64,000 bases of DNA from Gammaproteobacteria bacterium (GTDB taxonomy: Bacteria > Pseudomonadota > Gammaproteobacteria > Pseudomonadales > Azotimanducaceae): the NCBI GenBank assembly GCA_012960535.1, contig DUBB01000031.1:1-64000 (forward strand), read 5' to 3'. The notes beneath the pieces were generated by a model, which saw nothing but the letters and a program-made list of their open reading frames with translations, was not told the origin of the DNA and ran no database searches. Positions 9,661-20,045 of the stretch are shown here, piece after piece. The position numbers and the translations under genes are program-made. Each line of letters begins with the position of its first letter. The stretch's first letter is position 1.

Positions 9661-10187
9661 CTAACCGCTCAGCTTACAATCCTGGAATTTCTTTACTTCC
9701 TGCGGAAAATCATGCACGCAACGGGCGCAGGAAAAATTCGGATTGCGGGTCTCTGTGGGATTTGCTGGATGCCGTAAAAGACCCTGAAATTCCCGCTCTG
9801 AGCCTCTGGGATCTTGGTGTTCTGCAGGACATAACCCAGATTGACGGGGCGATCGTGGTGACCATCACACCCACTTACTCGGGCTGCCCTGCCATGCAGG
9901 TTATGGCAGAGGATATTGCAGCAACGCTTCGTCAGGCAGGATATGACAACTTCAGAATTTCAACCCGGCTCGCGCCAGCCTGGACAACAGATTGGTTATC
10001 TGAGCTCGGCAGGCAACAGTTAAGGTTGTATGGAATAGCACCACCTCGCAATGAAAGCCCAATCCATTGCCCCAGATGTGATGCCACCGAAATACGGCTG
10101 ATCAGCCAATTCAGTTCGACACCATGCAAGGCGCTGTATCAGTGCAGGGACTGCGCTGAACCTTTTGATTATTTTAAACCAATCTAG
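9654..10187 (+). CDS. paaD: PaaD, epoxidase maturation (iron-sulfur assembly) protein
   Basis: A MIP18/DUF59-family protein needed for the function of the phenylacetyl-CoA epoxidase, probably in iron-sulfur or iron loading of PaaE or PaaA. The N-terminal half has the DUF59 core LLDAVKDPEIPALSLWDLGVL and TPTYSGCPAMQVM, with the reactive Cys. The C-terminus has a zinc-ribbon-like pair CPRC...CRDC. At 177 residues it is slightly longer than usual because of a ~30-residue N-terminal extension; a later start is possible. It overlaps the end of paaC. Confidence 0.94.
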   Translation: MVTNRSAYNPGISLLPAENHARNGRRKNSDCGSLWDLLDAVKDPEIPALSLWDLGVLQDITQIDGAIVVTITPTYSGCPAMQVMAEDIAATLRQAGYDNFRISTRLAPAWTTDWLSELGRQQLRLYGIAPPRNESPIHCPRCDATEIRLISQFSSTPCKALYQCRDCAEPFDYFKPI

Positions 10188-10195
10188 GAACAGCA

Positions 10196-11287
10196 GTGGC
10201 AGAGACACATTTTTTTTCCCTGACAGTGGCCAGCATCGCACCCGAAACAACCGATGCAGTCAAAATCGGATTTGACATACCCGCCGCGTACCGGAACAGA
10301 TTCCGCTACAAGCCAGGACAGTATCTAACAATCCGCTCCAAGCTTGGCGGTGAATCTGTGAGTCGTTCCTATTCAATCTGTTCGGGCATCAATGACCCCA
10401 TAATGCAAGTAGCTATAAAACGGATTGACGGTGGCCTATTCTCCAATTTTGCTAACGACACAATCAAGGTAGGTGACATTGTCGATTGCATGCCCCCTCA
10501 GGGAAACTTCAGTGCTGAACTGGCTAACGGCCATGAGAAAAACTATCTCTTTATCGCTGCTGGAAGCGGCATCACACCTGTCATTTCCAATATCAAGAGC
10601 ATTCTTGAGGAAGAACCAAAAAGCCGGGTAACGCTGCTGTTCGGCAATCAGCGCACCAGCACTATCATGTTTCGCGAGACATTGAGCTTTCTCAAGAATC
10701 GATATATGACCCGGTTACACTGGGTCAATCTATTGAGCAGAGAAGACCAGGGTGCGGACTTGTTAAATGGCCGGCTGAATAACCAGAAAGGCAGTGACTT
10801 GAGCAAGACATTGATTGACCTGCGCAGCTTCAGCGAATATTTCATCTGTGGCCCAGAATCCATGATCTCTGAGGTTTCACGAGGCTTGCGAGAAATGAGT
10901 GTCAAAGAAGAACACATCCACTATGAACTATTTTCCTCTTCTGCTGAAGACGCACAGCGAGTGATTGAAAAACATCATGCCAGAGCAAAACAGTATGCTG
11001 GCAGGATGAGCCACGTAACCATTGTTATGGATGGGCGATCAGTTGGTTTCGATCTCTCTGCAGCCGGTGCAAACCTGCTCGACTCGGGAATTGACCAGGG
11101 TTTGGACCTGCCTTTCTCCTGCAAGGATGGCGTCTGCTCTACCTGCAAAGCAAAACTCCTAATTGGCAAAGTGGACATGGATATCACCCACGCTCTGGAA
11201 CCCGCAGAAATCGAAAACGGCTTCATTCTGACCTGTCAGGCCCACCCAATCAGTGACAAGGTGGTCATCGACTTCGACCAGAAGTAG
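10196..11287 (+). CDS. paaE: 1,2-phenylacetyl-CoA epoxidase reductase subunit E
   Basis: A 363-residue electron-transfer subunit passing electrons from NADPH to the PaaA diiron site. Domains in order: FAD-binding ferredoxin-reductase domain with VSRSYSICSG (~57-66); NAD(P)-binding domain opening with LFIAAGSGITPVISNIKSIL (~120-140) and FICGPESMI; then a C-terminal plant-type 2Fe-2S domain with CKDGVCSTCKAKL and a fourth Cys in LTCQAHP. It starts at GTG nine bases after paaD and is the last gene of the operon. paaK (ligase) and the lower-pathway genes paaZ, F, H and J are not in the window. Confidence 0.95.
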   Translation: MAETHFFSLTVASIAPETTDAVKIGFDIPAAYRNRFRYKPGQYLTIRSKLGGESVSRSYSICSGINDPIMQVAIKRIDGGLFSNFANDTIKVGDIVDCMPPQGNFSAELANGHEKNYLFIAAGSGITPVISNIKSILEEEPKSRVTLLFGNQRTSTIMFRETLSFLKNRYMTRLHWVNLLSREDQGADLLNGRLNNQKGSDLSKTLIDLRSFSEYFICGPESMISEVSRGLREMSVKEEHIHYELFSSSAEDAQRVIEKHHARAKQYAGRMSHVTIVMDGRSVGFDLSAAGANLLDSGIDQGLDLPFSCKDGVCSTCKAKLLIGKVDMDITHALEPAEIENGFILTCQAHPISDKVVIDFDQK

Positions 11288-11580
11288 TACTGCTGACTCA
11301 ACCCCATTCAGTCACATAAGCCGACCCAGTGATCGATTGCTCTAGCACGCAATCAAAACCAAAAACTGAACTCTGTTACTGGCCGATTAGGTCAACCAAA
11401 CTGAGAAAATGCCGTTATTCTCTACTCCAGCTGAACTTACAGCGTTGTCTCTAATAGCGCTAAAAACAGGACCACTGACAATCAATTCGGCAGTGATTTA
11501 TCCTACTACCATCGACGATAAATCGTAAGGTTACCTAATAGCGAAGGCGACTGACTATCAGCAGACCCGCTTGACCGCAG

Positions 11581-13164
11581 TTAACGCGCCTCGCTGCGAA
11601 GACCAAGAAACAAGCTCACCATCATCAAAAACATGATCAGAGAAAAAGGGAACGCCGTGGCTAAAGCCAAAGCCTGAATGGAGGAAAGCCCGCCTCCCAG
11701 CAGCAGCGCTATACCTATCAAGCCTAAAGCTACACACCAGAAAATGCGCTGGGTGACTGGCGTGCTAATCTTGCCTCCGGCGGTCATCGTATCGACAATT
11801 AACGAACCCGAATCCATTGAAGTGACGAAGAAAACGAGAACCAGAGCAATACCCACAATAGAAGTAATCAGCGTGAAATCAAACTGACCAAGAAAGACAA
11901 ACAAGGTCAGCTCAGGCTGAAAATTCCTGACGCTATCGGCTATATCGAGCACACCCTGATCAAAGTACTGAACCATTGCAATATGGCCGAAGATAGTCAT
12001 CCACAACATAAATATCAGGGAAGGCGCCAGAATTGTCGTCAAAATAAATGCCCTAACGGTACGCCCAGTGGATATTCTGGCAACAAACATACCTACAAAC
12101 GGAGAAAACGCAATCCACCAGGCCCAGTAAAAGGTAGTCCAGTCATGCATATAATAAAAATCAGTTCTACCAGACCAGTTACTGAGTTCAGGTAGGTAGC
12201 TAATGTAAGCAGCGCTGTAGTGGAAGAATTGCTCCATTATTTCAAGCGTTGGGCCACTGAATAACACAAACAAGCCCAGGCAGGCAGCCACCGCCATATT
12301 CCATTCGCTCAATCTTTTAATTCCGCCATCCAGGCCATTGAGTACCGAGGTCAATGCCATTGCCGTAATAACAATAACTAACAGGATATTGGTGGCAGAT
12401 CCCATGGGCACGTCAAAAAGGTAATTAAGGCCACCTGCTGCCTGCTCAGCGCCATATCCCAGCGATGTAGCCAACCCAAATAGCGTTGCAAAAACAGCAA
12501 TAATATCAACTATATGACCGGGCCAGCCCCAGGTTCGCTCACCCAATAAGGGGTATAGTGCTGAGCGAATGACCAAGGGAAGGCCCTTGTTGTAACAAAA
12601 AAAGGCCAGCGACAAACCCACCAGGGCATAACCAGCCCAGGGATGAAATGCCCAGTGGTAAATAGTGGCAGCCATAGCCAGCTCCCTTAACGACTGCCCT
12701 TCCATGGATTCAGCATTAAGGGGGGGTATCAGGGCGTGGTTCATGGGTTCCAGAACACCATAAAACATAATACCGATACCGATTCCTGCCGCAAACAGCA
12801 TACAAACCCATGACACGAAGTGATAACGCGGGCTCGCCTGCGGCCCACCTATCCGAATTCGTCCATATGGTGACAGAACCAGGAAAACACAGAAAAGAAG
12901 ATAAAGGTTCATGGCGCCCATGAAAAACCAATCCAGGGTGGTAGTAAGCCAGATTCTTAATTCATTGAAATAGACAGCTGCCAAATCGGGTTGGCTTAAA
13001 GTAAAGACTATAAAAGAAACGATAGTGCAACTGCTGATCAGGAACACCGGGTTATGAATATCAAGCCCGAAAGGTCTGATATTGTCCTGACCCACCTGGT
13101 AAGTAGAAGAATATAAGGATTCTACGGCTAGCGATTGCTCGGGCTGAGTTTCATCGATCGACAA
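11581..13164 (-). CDS. BCCT-family betaine/carnitine/choline-type transporter
   Basis: A 527-residue, 12-helix sodium- or proton-coupled carrier for quaternary ammonium compounds. The family signature DWTTFYWAWWIAFSPFVGMF with ARISTGRTVR (~345-375) is intact, including the Trp cluster that binds the trimethylammonium head group. The N-terminus NPVFLISSCTIVSFIVF is also typical. It starts at TTG with AGGA upstream. It is the last gene of a minus-strand series behind two MttB-family methyltransferases, an SSS symporter and a serine hydrolase, which supports a betaine-like substrate. The 293 bases between this gene and paaE hold no gene that I can see. Confidence 0.94.
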   Translation of the reverse strand: MSIDETQPEQSLAVESLYSSTYQVGQDNIRPFGLDIHNPVFLISSCTIVSFIVFTLSQPDLAAVYFNELRIWLTTTLDWFFMGAMNLYLLFCVFLVLSPYGRIRIGGPQASPRYHFVSWVCMLFAAGIGIGIMFYGVLEPMNHALIPPLNAESMEGQSLRELAMAATIYHWAFHPWAGYALVGLSLAFFCYNKGLPLVIRSALYPLLGERTWGWPGHIVDIIAVFATLFGLATSLGYGAEQAAGGLNYLFDVPMGSATNILLVIVITAMALTSVLNGLDGGIKRLSEWNMAVAACLGLFVLFSGPTLEIMEQFFHYSAAYISYLPELSNWSGRTDFYYMHDWTTFYWAWWIAFSPFVGMFVARISTGRTVRAFILTTILAPSLIFMLWMTIFGHIAMVQYFDQGVLDIADSVRNFQPELTLFVFLGQFDFTLITSIVGIALVLVFFVTSMDSGSLIVDTMTAGGKISTPVTQRIFWCVALGLIGIALLLGGGLSSIQALALATAFPFSLIMFLMMVSLFLGLRSEAR

Positions 13165-13262
13165 GATGTTCCTGCTGACTGTTATTCATAGGCACCCTAG
13201 CATGGTGACACCTGTGATGTCATGTATACAAGCATCGGGCAACCGGAAACCAGTTTTAGTCT

Positions 13263-14570
13263 TTAATCGTCGCGAGCAGCTGTTGGCCCTTTCTGTTTTA
13301 CGTAGACGCCCCGTATCACCTCAAATACCGCAGCACGCAGGTCCTGTTGGCTATCGTCTTCCTTGAAATAGCTGGTAAAAACCGCAACCAGGTCAAGTGC
13401 TGGGTTCACCAACAGGCCCTGCCCACCCCAACCTCCCTTGAACAGAAAGCCTTGTCTATCAACATAGTCCCATTGGTAGATATTGTGACTTCCATCGTCC
13501 CGAACCAGATTGGGATTAGCCTTATTGAATAGAAAATCGATGTGCTTGGCAGAGATAATTTTCGTTTCTGAAACAATGCCATAGGAAGGCGTAAAAAGTA
13601 GTCCAAACCGAGCCAGGTCCCTCATATTAGACAAAAAGCCGCCATGGGTAAGCGGTATACCGTAACGGTAAGCAAGGTAAGATGCATCGGCTTCCGCGCC
13701 AATCAACTGCCAGATCTCCCTGGTGAAAACGTCCTGGAACGGTTCACCAGTCAGCTTCTCCAACAACCAGGCCAATACAAAAGTATTCAAACCGGAATAG
13801 GAAAATTTTTGGCCCGGCTCAGCGTGCTTAGATACACGCAGCGTTTTCAGAAAGTCATAGGGATTATCCGGCGCAGACGCTTCCCTGAAGCCATCACCGA
13901 TGGCCATAGAATACTGGTAATAGCAGGATTGCCGATTTTCGTATTCATCCTGGCAGTCAAGCCCCGTGGCCATATCAAGTATATTGCGGATACTGATTTT
14001 AGCGATATCAGAACCCGCAAGTTCCGGCAGGTAAGATTGAATCGGCCGACTCACATCAACCAGGCCCCGTTCCTCATAGATCCTTATCAGCGTTGCCGGC
14101 AGCACCTTGGCAACCGACCAGTAAATCGGTTTCTCGTAGGGCTGCATGCGCGGATAGTGTTGATAGACGATCCGGCCACGATGCAGTATAACCACGCCCA
14201 TTGCTGTGGTGTGTTTACTTCCCAGAAAATCAGAAAAGGCCATTGCACCACTGGCAGTGCTGATTTCATAATCTCCAATCGATGCATTCGGTTCGACTGC
14301 CAGCTTACTAACTGGACCACCTCGATAGACATTTACAGTGGGAAACAGCTGATGCACATTTTTGTGCATCCAGCCCATCTGCTCACCAGTCACCGTCCAC
14401 CAGATATCGTCAATCGGCACCAGCCTCTGCCGCCTTTGAATTTCCGCCGGGGTGTAGGCCGATTCAAAGTTTGCGTCCCACTGTTCAGCAATCCCTGGTT
14501 GAGCAAACACAAAGATCAGGGTAGATAAAACTAGAGCAAATAAATTAGGCATGGCAGGACCGTTTTTCAT
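13263..14570 (-). CDS. Serine hydrolase of the beta-lactamase (class C/AmpC-like) family, exported
   Basis: A penicillin-binding-protein/class-C-like esterase or amidase of about 435 residues with an N-terminal signal peptide (LFALVLSTLIFVFAQPGIA). Active-site motifs: SVAK as SxxK in PIYWSVAKVLPATL, YSG as the second motif in KFSYSGLNTFVLAWLLEKLTG, and an HGG-type turn in GIPLTHGGFLSNMRDLARFG. It most resembles 6-aminohexanoate-dimer-hydrolase-like enzymes. The start is uncertain: MKNG at 14570 gives the best signal peptide, and none of the three ATGs has a clear ribosome site. It lies between the symporter (57-base gap) and the BCCT gene, in the same orientation. Confidence 0.85.
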   Translation of the reverse strand: MKNGPAMPNLFALVLSTLIFVFAQPGIAEQWDANFESAYTPAEIQRRQRLVPIDDIWWTVTGEQMGWMHKNVHQLFPTVNVYRGGPVSKLAVEPNASIGDYEISTASGAMAFSDFLGSKHTTAMGVVILHRGRIVYQHYPRMQPYEKPIYWSVAKVLPATLIRIYEERGLVDVSRPIQSYLPELAGSDIAKISIRNILDMATGLDCQDEYENRQSCYYQYSMAIGDGFREASAPDNPYDFLKTLRVSKHAEPGQKFSYSGLNTFVLAWLLEKLTGEPFQDVFTREIWQLIGAEADASYLAYRYGIPLTHGGFLSNMRDLARFGLLFTPSYGIVSETKIISAKHIDFLFNKANPNLVRDDGSHNIYQWDYVDRQGFLFKGGWGGQGLLVNPALDLVAVFTSYFKEDDSQQDLRAAVFEVIRGVYVKQKGPTAARDD

Positions 14571-14627
14571 ATTAATATAAGTAAGCATAAACAGGAATAC
14601 AGTCAGGGTGAAGCCCTGATGCGCCTA

Positions 14628-16190
14628 CTACCACCAGGTCGCATACAGCGCTACCAGAATCAGTGTCACCAGGGCAGCGGCCAGATTAAAACCGCCACTT
14701 GTGGCGAATTCGATGTCCCGGAGTGGTACCGAACCTGTTTGATCGCGATTACCAGCCATGATTGAAATGATTAACGCTATGGCAATACATAACAGGAAGA
14801 CAATCCCAACCCGATCAATAAACGGCAGCTCCGGCCAGAGCATCTTGAAAGCAAAAGACAATAGAGCAGAAGCGATTGCCGCAGCAAGGGCACCCAGGGA
14901 GGTCGTTTTCTTCCAGAACATTCCCAGCAGGAAAATCACCACAATACCAGGCGTAAAGAAACCCGTAAATTCCTGAATATACTGAAATGCCTGATCAAAA
15001 TTACCTAGCAGGGGTTTAGCGCAGATCATGGCCATCAGCATAGCCAGAATCGTCACCATTCGGCCAACCTTGACCCTGTTGCTGCTGATATCACTTTCAG
15101 TGCTGAAGCTGGGATAAATATCCAGGGTGAAAATTGTTGCAATACTGTTGGTCATCGAGGCCAGCGACGATACGATAGCAGCCAGCAACGCGGCAAAAAC
15201 CAAGCCCTTGATTCCCGACGGTAACAGCATCATGGCCTCAGGATAAGCCTGGTCTGGCACCGTCAAGGTCGGCGATAATACAAAGATCGCAATCCCTGGA
15301 AGCACCACGATTACCGGCATCAGTAATTTGAGAAAGGCGGCGAAAGCTATACCCTTCTGTGCTTCCCTGAGATTTCGGGCGGCCAGCGCACGCTGAATAA
15401 TATACTGATTAAATCCCCAGTATGAGATGTTCATAATCCACATACCACCCAACAGCACAGACAGCCCGGGCAGGCTCATATAGTGCGGGTTGTCCGGACT
15501 TAGGATCAAATCAAACTTCTCGGGTGCACGGTCAGTCAGTAACTGAAAACCTTTTAAGATACCTTCACCAGCGGCCACCGTATCGAGCAAAACCCAGGCG
15601 ATCATCAAACCACCCAGCACCAGCACCAGGACCTGTATTATATCTGTAAAGGCGACTGCCTTGAGTCCACCGTAAAGTGAGTAGCTCACAGCGAACCCTC
15701 CCAGCAGCACCATACTCAGCACAATATCAAGCCCAGCGACTGTATTCATCGCCAGTGCACCCAGCCACAATACCGATGTGAGATTCACAAAAATATAGAC
15801 GCCAAGCCAGAAAAAAGCCATGACCATACGAACCTTATGATCGTATCGCTGTTCCAGAAACTGCGGCATAGTGTAAATGCCTCGCTTCAAGAAAATGGGT
15901 AACAGAAATTTACCCACCAGAATTAGCGTAATGGCAGCCATCCACTCGTACGAGGCAATCGCTAAACCAATGGCGTAACCCGAACCAGACATGCCAATAA
16001 TCTGCTCAGCCGAAATATTAGCTGCAATCAGCGAAGCGCCAATGGCCCACCAGGGTAACGATTTACCTGCAAGGAAATAATCCTGGGCGTTCTTCTGATA
16101 CCCCGATTCTTCCTGAGAAACCCATTGCGCTAGTGCGAACAAGCTAATTGCATATAAAAAAACAATTGTAATATCAAGAACAGACAACAC
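14628..16190 (-). CDS. Sodium:solute symporter (SSS family, vSGLT-like)
   Basis: A 520-residue membrane carrier with about 14 predicted helices. It shows SGLT/SSS marks: FLAGKSLPWWAIGASLIAANISAEQIIG near helix 1-2, FLEQRYDHKVR, and the sodium-site region VFAALLAAIVSSLASMTNSIATIFTLDIY. The closest resemblance is to sugar-type symporters, though the setting among methylated-amine genes leaves the substrate open. The start is GTG, with AGGGGG about 10 bases upstream. It is downstream of the two MttB-family genes with a 300-base gap that contains a carboxylesterase remnant. Confidence 0.93.
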   Translation of the reverse strand: MLSVLDITIVFLYAISLFALAQWVSQEESGYQKNAQDYFLAGKSLPWWAIGASLIAANISAEQIIGMSGSGYAIGLAIASYEWMAAITLILVGKFLLPIFLKRGIYTMPQFLEQRYDHKVRMVMAFFWLGVYIFVNLTSVLWLGALAMNTVAGLDIVLSMVLLGGFAVSYSLYGGLKAVAFTDIIQVLVLVLGGLMIAWVLLDTVAAGEGILKGFQLLTDRAPEKFDLILSPDNPHYMSLPGLSVLLGGMWIMNISYWGFNQYIIQRALAARNLREAQKGIAFAAFLKLLMPVIVVLPGIAIFVLSPTLTVPDQAYPEAMMLLPSGIKGLVFAALLAAIVSSLASMTNSIATIFTLDIYPSFSTESDISSNRVKVGRMVTILAMLMAMICAKPLLGNFDQAFQYIQEFTGFFTPGIVVIFLLGMFWKKTTSLGALAAAIASALLSFAFKMLWPELPFIDRVGIVFLLCIAIALIISIMAGNRDQTGSVPLRDIEFATSGGFNLAAALVTLILVALYATWW

Positions 16191-16296
16191 AGCTTAATAC
16201 CCCCTGGTAAGCCAAGACAGGTCAGAGATTCAAGAACTCAAAAACAGGGCTGCTTTTCTCTGTGGCATCCAAAAAAGAAGCATCCTCCAGCAGACG

Positions 16297-16470
16297 TTAT
16301 TTGAGCCCAGGAAAAGTGGCGGCTTCTTTGTACAGGCGTATACCTGCACCCCGCCTACTATCCAGGACGATGAATTTACCTTCTCCTGGCTTTGAGTTCC
16401 AGAGTCGCCACAGCGGCAGTGATCCACCCCGGTCCTTTCCAGGTGAACTGCTGTAGGCAAATTGGGCCCA
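16297..16470 (-). pseudogene. Remnant: C-terminal end of a type-B carboxylesterase
   Basis: A 57-codon open stretch ending in TAA reads like the C-terminus of carboxylesterase type B: FAYSSSPGKDRGGSLPLW (compare the family's FARTGxP...LPxW) and PGEGKFIVLDSRRGAGIRL. It has no start codon or upstream catalytic part; a TAA precedes it in frame, only 24 bases from the stop of the MttB-family gene. It looks like the tail of a gene lost when the neighbouring block was inserted or deleted. The family call rests on the look of these motifs only. Confidence 0.5.
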
Positions 16471-16493
16471 TTAAAATGAAGGCGGGGGCGAAC

Positions 16494-18023
16494 TTACTTA
16501 ATTCTACGCCGCCTGCCAGCTCGGCCGCGATGACCTGGCTGGGCTTTCGGCATCGGCGGTTCAGCGGTCGGAAGCAACTCGGGTAGTGCGGTCTGGCTTT
16601 TCAGCCCCGAAACAATTAAAGCCCGCATTGCAGCATCGATATGAGGGTCCGTTTCGAAAGGCGTATAGTTACGCAGCCTTTGCTCAACCTGCCTATTAGC
16701 CCGCTGCTGCAGTTCTTCCGATCCCGCCTCTTCCCAGCTTTCACGGTTTAATCGGTCAAAAACCGGATCAGTCAGGTAAAGCTCATTAGGCCAGTGCTCA
16801 AGGGTATGTGGCGAAGTAATCAGGTGATCGTCTTGAATCAATTCTTTAACCAACTCTTCGGTGGGTAGATCACCCTGCACTTTAATTTCCCGAACGAAAT
16901 GAAGCGACTGCCCACATATCTCGTTATCAAATACGAGTTTAGCTAAGCTGAAGGTGAGTACGAAATCCAGCATCCCCGGGCCTGAAACGGAATTTATACC
17001 TGCAATCGCAGCCAGCAGGGCACTGCTGAAGCTCTCCCCACCTGCCTGCGCATCGAGTAATTTACTGTCGCTGAGCGCCATGTATGCCTGAGTTGGCAGA
17101 TTCAGAGACTTGGCAATTGCAACATAAGCCACATTGAGGTGCTGCGCCTCAATGGCCGCCATGGGAGAACTGGCAGCCTTCATATGAAAAGTGGCAGGTG
17201 CTCCACCAAACAGAACCGGTGCACCCGGCCTGATAATCTGTGCCATGGTCAAACCAGATAGCACATCAATACAATGAAACACCAGCGCGCCAACCAGCGT
17301 GACCGGCGCAATAAGCCCCATCAGGGTTACCGGTACGATCTCGACCGGAATACCCGCTTCAACACAATCCAGTAAATTCTGGCAGGAATCTTCTCCATAA
17401 CGGAAATTACCGGTCGCAGTGATAGTGAAAATGGCCATAGGTCGGTCAATCAAGTCTTGTCGATCGTTACGGAACATCTGTAGCATTTCTGCCATTACCG
17501 GTACGCCATGTTCACTGAATGCGCCGGACACGACCGGCTTTTTTGATGAAATCAGCGTCATGTAGAGTCGCCATGCATCTGACACCTGGGACTCAATATC
17601 ATGATTAGTTGAGAATGCCGTTGCCAGGTAAGCAATATGCTCCAGACCATCACAGAGCCGGGCATACTCAATGAAGTCGTTTGAGTCCGCCAGCCTGACC
17701 TGCCCATTCCTGTGGTCAAGAATCTTTAATCCACTGGAACCCGGCACGTAGTGCACATTATTACCACCAATTTCGGTATAGAAGTCACCATCCCGATTGA
17801 AAAGTGAAAATGACTTAGGGGTGTCTGCTATAGCCCTGTCCACAACATGCTCTGGAAAGAGTATGCGCTGGCTGACCGGATCCGCCCGCAGGCCATGATC
17901 CAGCAACCGCTGCCTTAGTCCGTTGCCACGTATTTCGATACCAACCTCTGCCATCAGGCGTTTTGCTTCATCCAGAATGCGGCTGATCATAGTGTCGTTC
18001 AGGGTCTGTAATAGTGGTCGCAT
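16494..18023 (-). CDS. MttB-family (non-pyrrolysine) methyltransferase, copy 1
   Basis: A 509-residue member of the trimethylamine methyltransferase superfamily (PF06253). Members move a methyl group from a methylated amine, such as glycine betaine, to a corrinoid protein. Recognisable parts are [16 protein letters not shown] near the N-terminus, [49 protein letters not shown] and the C-terminal [26 protein letters not shown] with [10 protein letters not shown]. There is no in-frame amber codon, so it is of the MtgB-like, pyrrolysine-free kind. It lies 22 bases behind copy 2. No corrinoid-protein or corrinoid-activating gene is present in the window. Confidence 0.9.
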   Translation of the reverse strand: MRPLLQTLNDTMISRILDEAKRLMAEVGIEIRGNGLRQRLLDHGLRADPVSQRILFPEHVVDRAIADTPKSFSLFNRDGDFYTEIGGNNVHYVPGSSGLKILDHRNGQVRLADSNDFIEYARLCDGLEHIAYLATAFSTNHDIESQVSDAWRLYMTLISSKKPVVSGAFSEHGVPVMAEMLQMFRNDRQDLIDRPMAIFTITATGNFRYGEDSCQNLLDCVEAGIPVEIVPVTLMGLIAPVTLVGALVFHCIDVLSGLTMAQIIRPGAPVLFGGAPATFHMKAASSPMAAIEAQHLNVAYVAIAKSLNLPTQAYMALSDSKLLDAQAGGESFSSALLAAIAGINSVSGPGMLDFVLTFSLAKLVFDNEICGQSLHFVREIKVQGDLPTEELVKELIQDDHLITSPHTLEHWPNELYLTDPVFDRLNRESWEEAGSEELQQRANRQVEQRLRNYTPFETDPHIDAAMRALIVSGLKSQTALPELLPTAEPPMPKAQPGHRGRAGRRRRIK

Positions 18024-18045
18024 CTGTTTGTCCTGTGACTCTGAT

Positions 18046-19569
18046 TCAATTTTGCGCTATCTCTTTTTTACGCACATCCACATACTCGTTCAAAGCAGTC
18101 AAGATTGATTCATTCATTTCCGGTTGTTCATATTCTTCGAGCAGTTTCTTCCAGATGGTATTGGCTCTGGTTGCCGTATCCTGTGCACCCTGTTCTTCCC
18201 AGCTCTCGAAGTTTTCTCGGGTCGAAAGCAACGTAGGATAAAAAGCGGTTTGGTAACGAGCCAGGGTATGCTCAGTAGCAAAGTGATGGCCCCCGGGTTG
18301 TACTTCTGCAATCGTTGCCAGTGCCAACTCATCTTCGTTTACTTCTATGGGCTCAAGCGTCTGCGTCATCATCTGCAACATTTCCGCATCCAGAATAAGT
18401 TTTTCAAATGAGGCGGTCAAACCTCCCTCGAGCCACCCGGCAGCATGATTAACAAGGTTGACATGACCCATCACCGAACCCCATAGCGACATTTCACTTT
18501 CATAGGCTGACTGAGCATCGACACAATTCGATGAGGTTGTATTACTGGAGCGGCTCGGTAAACCTAGATATCGGGCTATCTGGCTGCTGGCGAGCGTCAT
18601 CTTCGTATATTCCGGCGTTCCCAGAGCGGGAGAGCCACTCTTCATATCAACATTGGATGCAAACGATCCATACATTACCGGCGCGCCAGGTCGCACGCAT
18701 TGTACGAGTGTAACCGCTGCAAGAACCTCCGCTGTCTGCTGCACCAGTGTTCCAGCCAGGCTGATCGGGCTCATGGAGCCAGCAAGCGTAAACGGCGTCA
18801 CACAACTTACCTGACCCGCGCTAGCAAGCTCGATTATAGCCTCTGACATGGGAACATCCAGTTGCATGGGCGAATTGGTATTAATAATACCGAGAACGGC
18901 AGGCTTGCGCTTGAGTTCAGCCCGGTCCGTAGCCAATGCGATACAGGTCATTTCAAGGCAGTCGATAGTCCGGTCCCGGCCCAGAGCGTATGCCTGAACG
19001 TTCTTATCCAATAAAGTGAACTGCGCCAGGTATAGATCAAGATGACGTGAAAGAGGCGGTAGATCCATGGCCTCAAATGCACCACCACCTTCCTGATGAA
19101 TCACATTGATACTTTGGACAAGTCGCAGATAGTCACATAATTCTGCATAGGTTCCTGGACGCCGACCTTTATCAAGATCACTGCAGAATGCCGGACCGCC
19201 GACAGAGGTAAAAACGATATTATTGTCACCAATGATCAGATCACGAAGGGGATTTCTCGCCCGCAGGGTGAATGATGCAGGTGCGTAAGAAAGGTACTCG
19301 AGCACCATTTCACGATCAAAACGTATGGTCTGCTGCGCTTTGTCAGCTTTCCCTCCAGCGGCAATCAGCCGGTGGCGACTTTCCTCGTGCAGAAATCGCA
19401 TTCCTTTGGTTGCAAGTATCTTTAACGCGCCATCAACAATTTGCTCAACCTGATCTGGGTTTAGAATCTCTACGGCAGGATATGAATTAGTTACACCTTC
19501 ATATGGCAGTTGTGTAACAGCACCAACCTTCCTTCTATTGCCCCTGATACGACCGCGCTTGCCACCCAT
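18046..19569 (-). CDS. MttB-family (non-pyrrolysine) methyltransferase, copy 2
   Basis: A 507-residue paralogue of the previous gene and first of the minus-strand operon. Family segments: [79 protein letters not shown] and the C-terminal [23 protein letters not shown] followed by [10 protein letters not shown]. Sense codons run throughout, so it is pyrrolysine-free. The basic N-terminus [13 protein letters not shown] is usual in this group. The ribosome site is AGAGGA. Its divergent neighbour is a homocysteine-type methyltransferase. Substrate candidates are glycine betaine, proline betaine, carnitine or trimethylamine-like compounds; the sequence does not discriminate. Confidence 0.9.
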   Translation of the reverse strand: MGGKRGRIRGNRRKVGAVTQLPYEGVTNSYPAVEILNPDQVEQIVDGALKILATKGMRFLHEESRHRLIAAGGKADKAQQTIRFDREMVLEYLSYAPASFTLRARNPLRDLIIGDNNIVFTSVGGPAFCSDLDKGRRPGTYAELCDYLRLVQSINVIHQEGGGAFEAMDLPPLSRHLDLYLAQFTLLDKNVQAYALGRDRTIDCLEMTCIALATDRAELKRKPAVLGIINTNSPMQLDVPMSEAIIELASAGQVSCVTPFTLAGSMSPISLAGTLVQQTAEVLAAVTLVQCVRPGAPVMYGSFASNVDMKSGSPALGTPEYTKMTLASSQIARYLGLPSRSSNTTSSNCVDAQSAYESEMSLWGSVMGHVNLVNHAAGWLEGGLTASFEKLILDAEMLQMMTQTLEPIEVNEDELALATIAEVQPGGHHFATEHTLARYQTAFYPTLLSTRENFESWEEQGAQDTATRANTIWKKLLEEYEQPEMNESILTALNEYVDVRKKEIAQN

Positions 19570-20045
19570 GTAGCTTATCCTCTTATCTCTACTTCGAAGG
19601 GTTGTTTAGTTTTCAGCGTTTTGCATGTTCAGAGCCTAACTTATCAAAGCTAAGATCTAAACTCCTGTTGCAGCAAACCATCCTCAGTTCGGCTGTACGG
19701 CAGCCACCATACTTTTATATTATTCACCTTTTGTTAAATCACTTACCACGCGAGACCTGGTTCAGTTTGGTACTCCTGAACAGCTATCAACAACAATCTC
19801 TTAGCATTCTTTCTGAAACAGCATGCTTGTGTGCACTGACCCGTCGCTTGCCGGATTCTGGTACAAATACCCCAAGCGTTACGGCTGCAAGAGATGATGG
19901 CGGTTGAAAATGACTCAAAAATACCGGAGTATTCACAACCTGATCCACTTTGATGGCATGGAATCTCTAACAAGCGCCGAGTGCCCTTAAAACCAAAACA
20001 AGAACCTGATCATAGGCGCCCCATCAATTGCTGCTGAAAGACAAT
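19570..20045. other. Divergent intergenic region of the methylated-amine island
   Basis: A 476-base region between the MttB-family operon and the homocysteine-methyltransferase operon. It must carry promoters for both. I found no convincing small gene, hairpin with T-run or riboswitch core in it. Confidence 0.45.

Noticed and set aside
13263-14570. True beta-lactamase / antibiotic resistance gene
   Set aside because: The third (KTG) motif of beta-lactamases is not present, and the motif layout fits esterases or amidases.
16200-16500. Cobalamin riboswitch next to the MttB-like genes
   Set aside because: No B12-box-like core was seen; the same bases read better as a carboxylesterase remnant.
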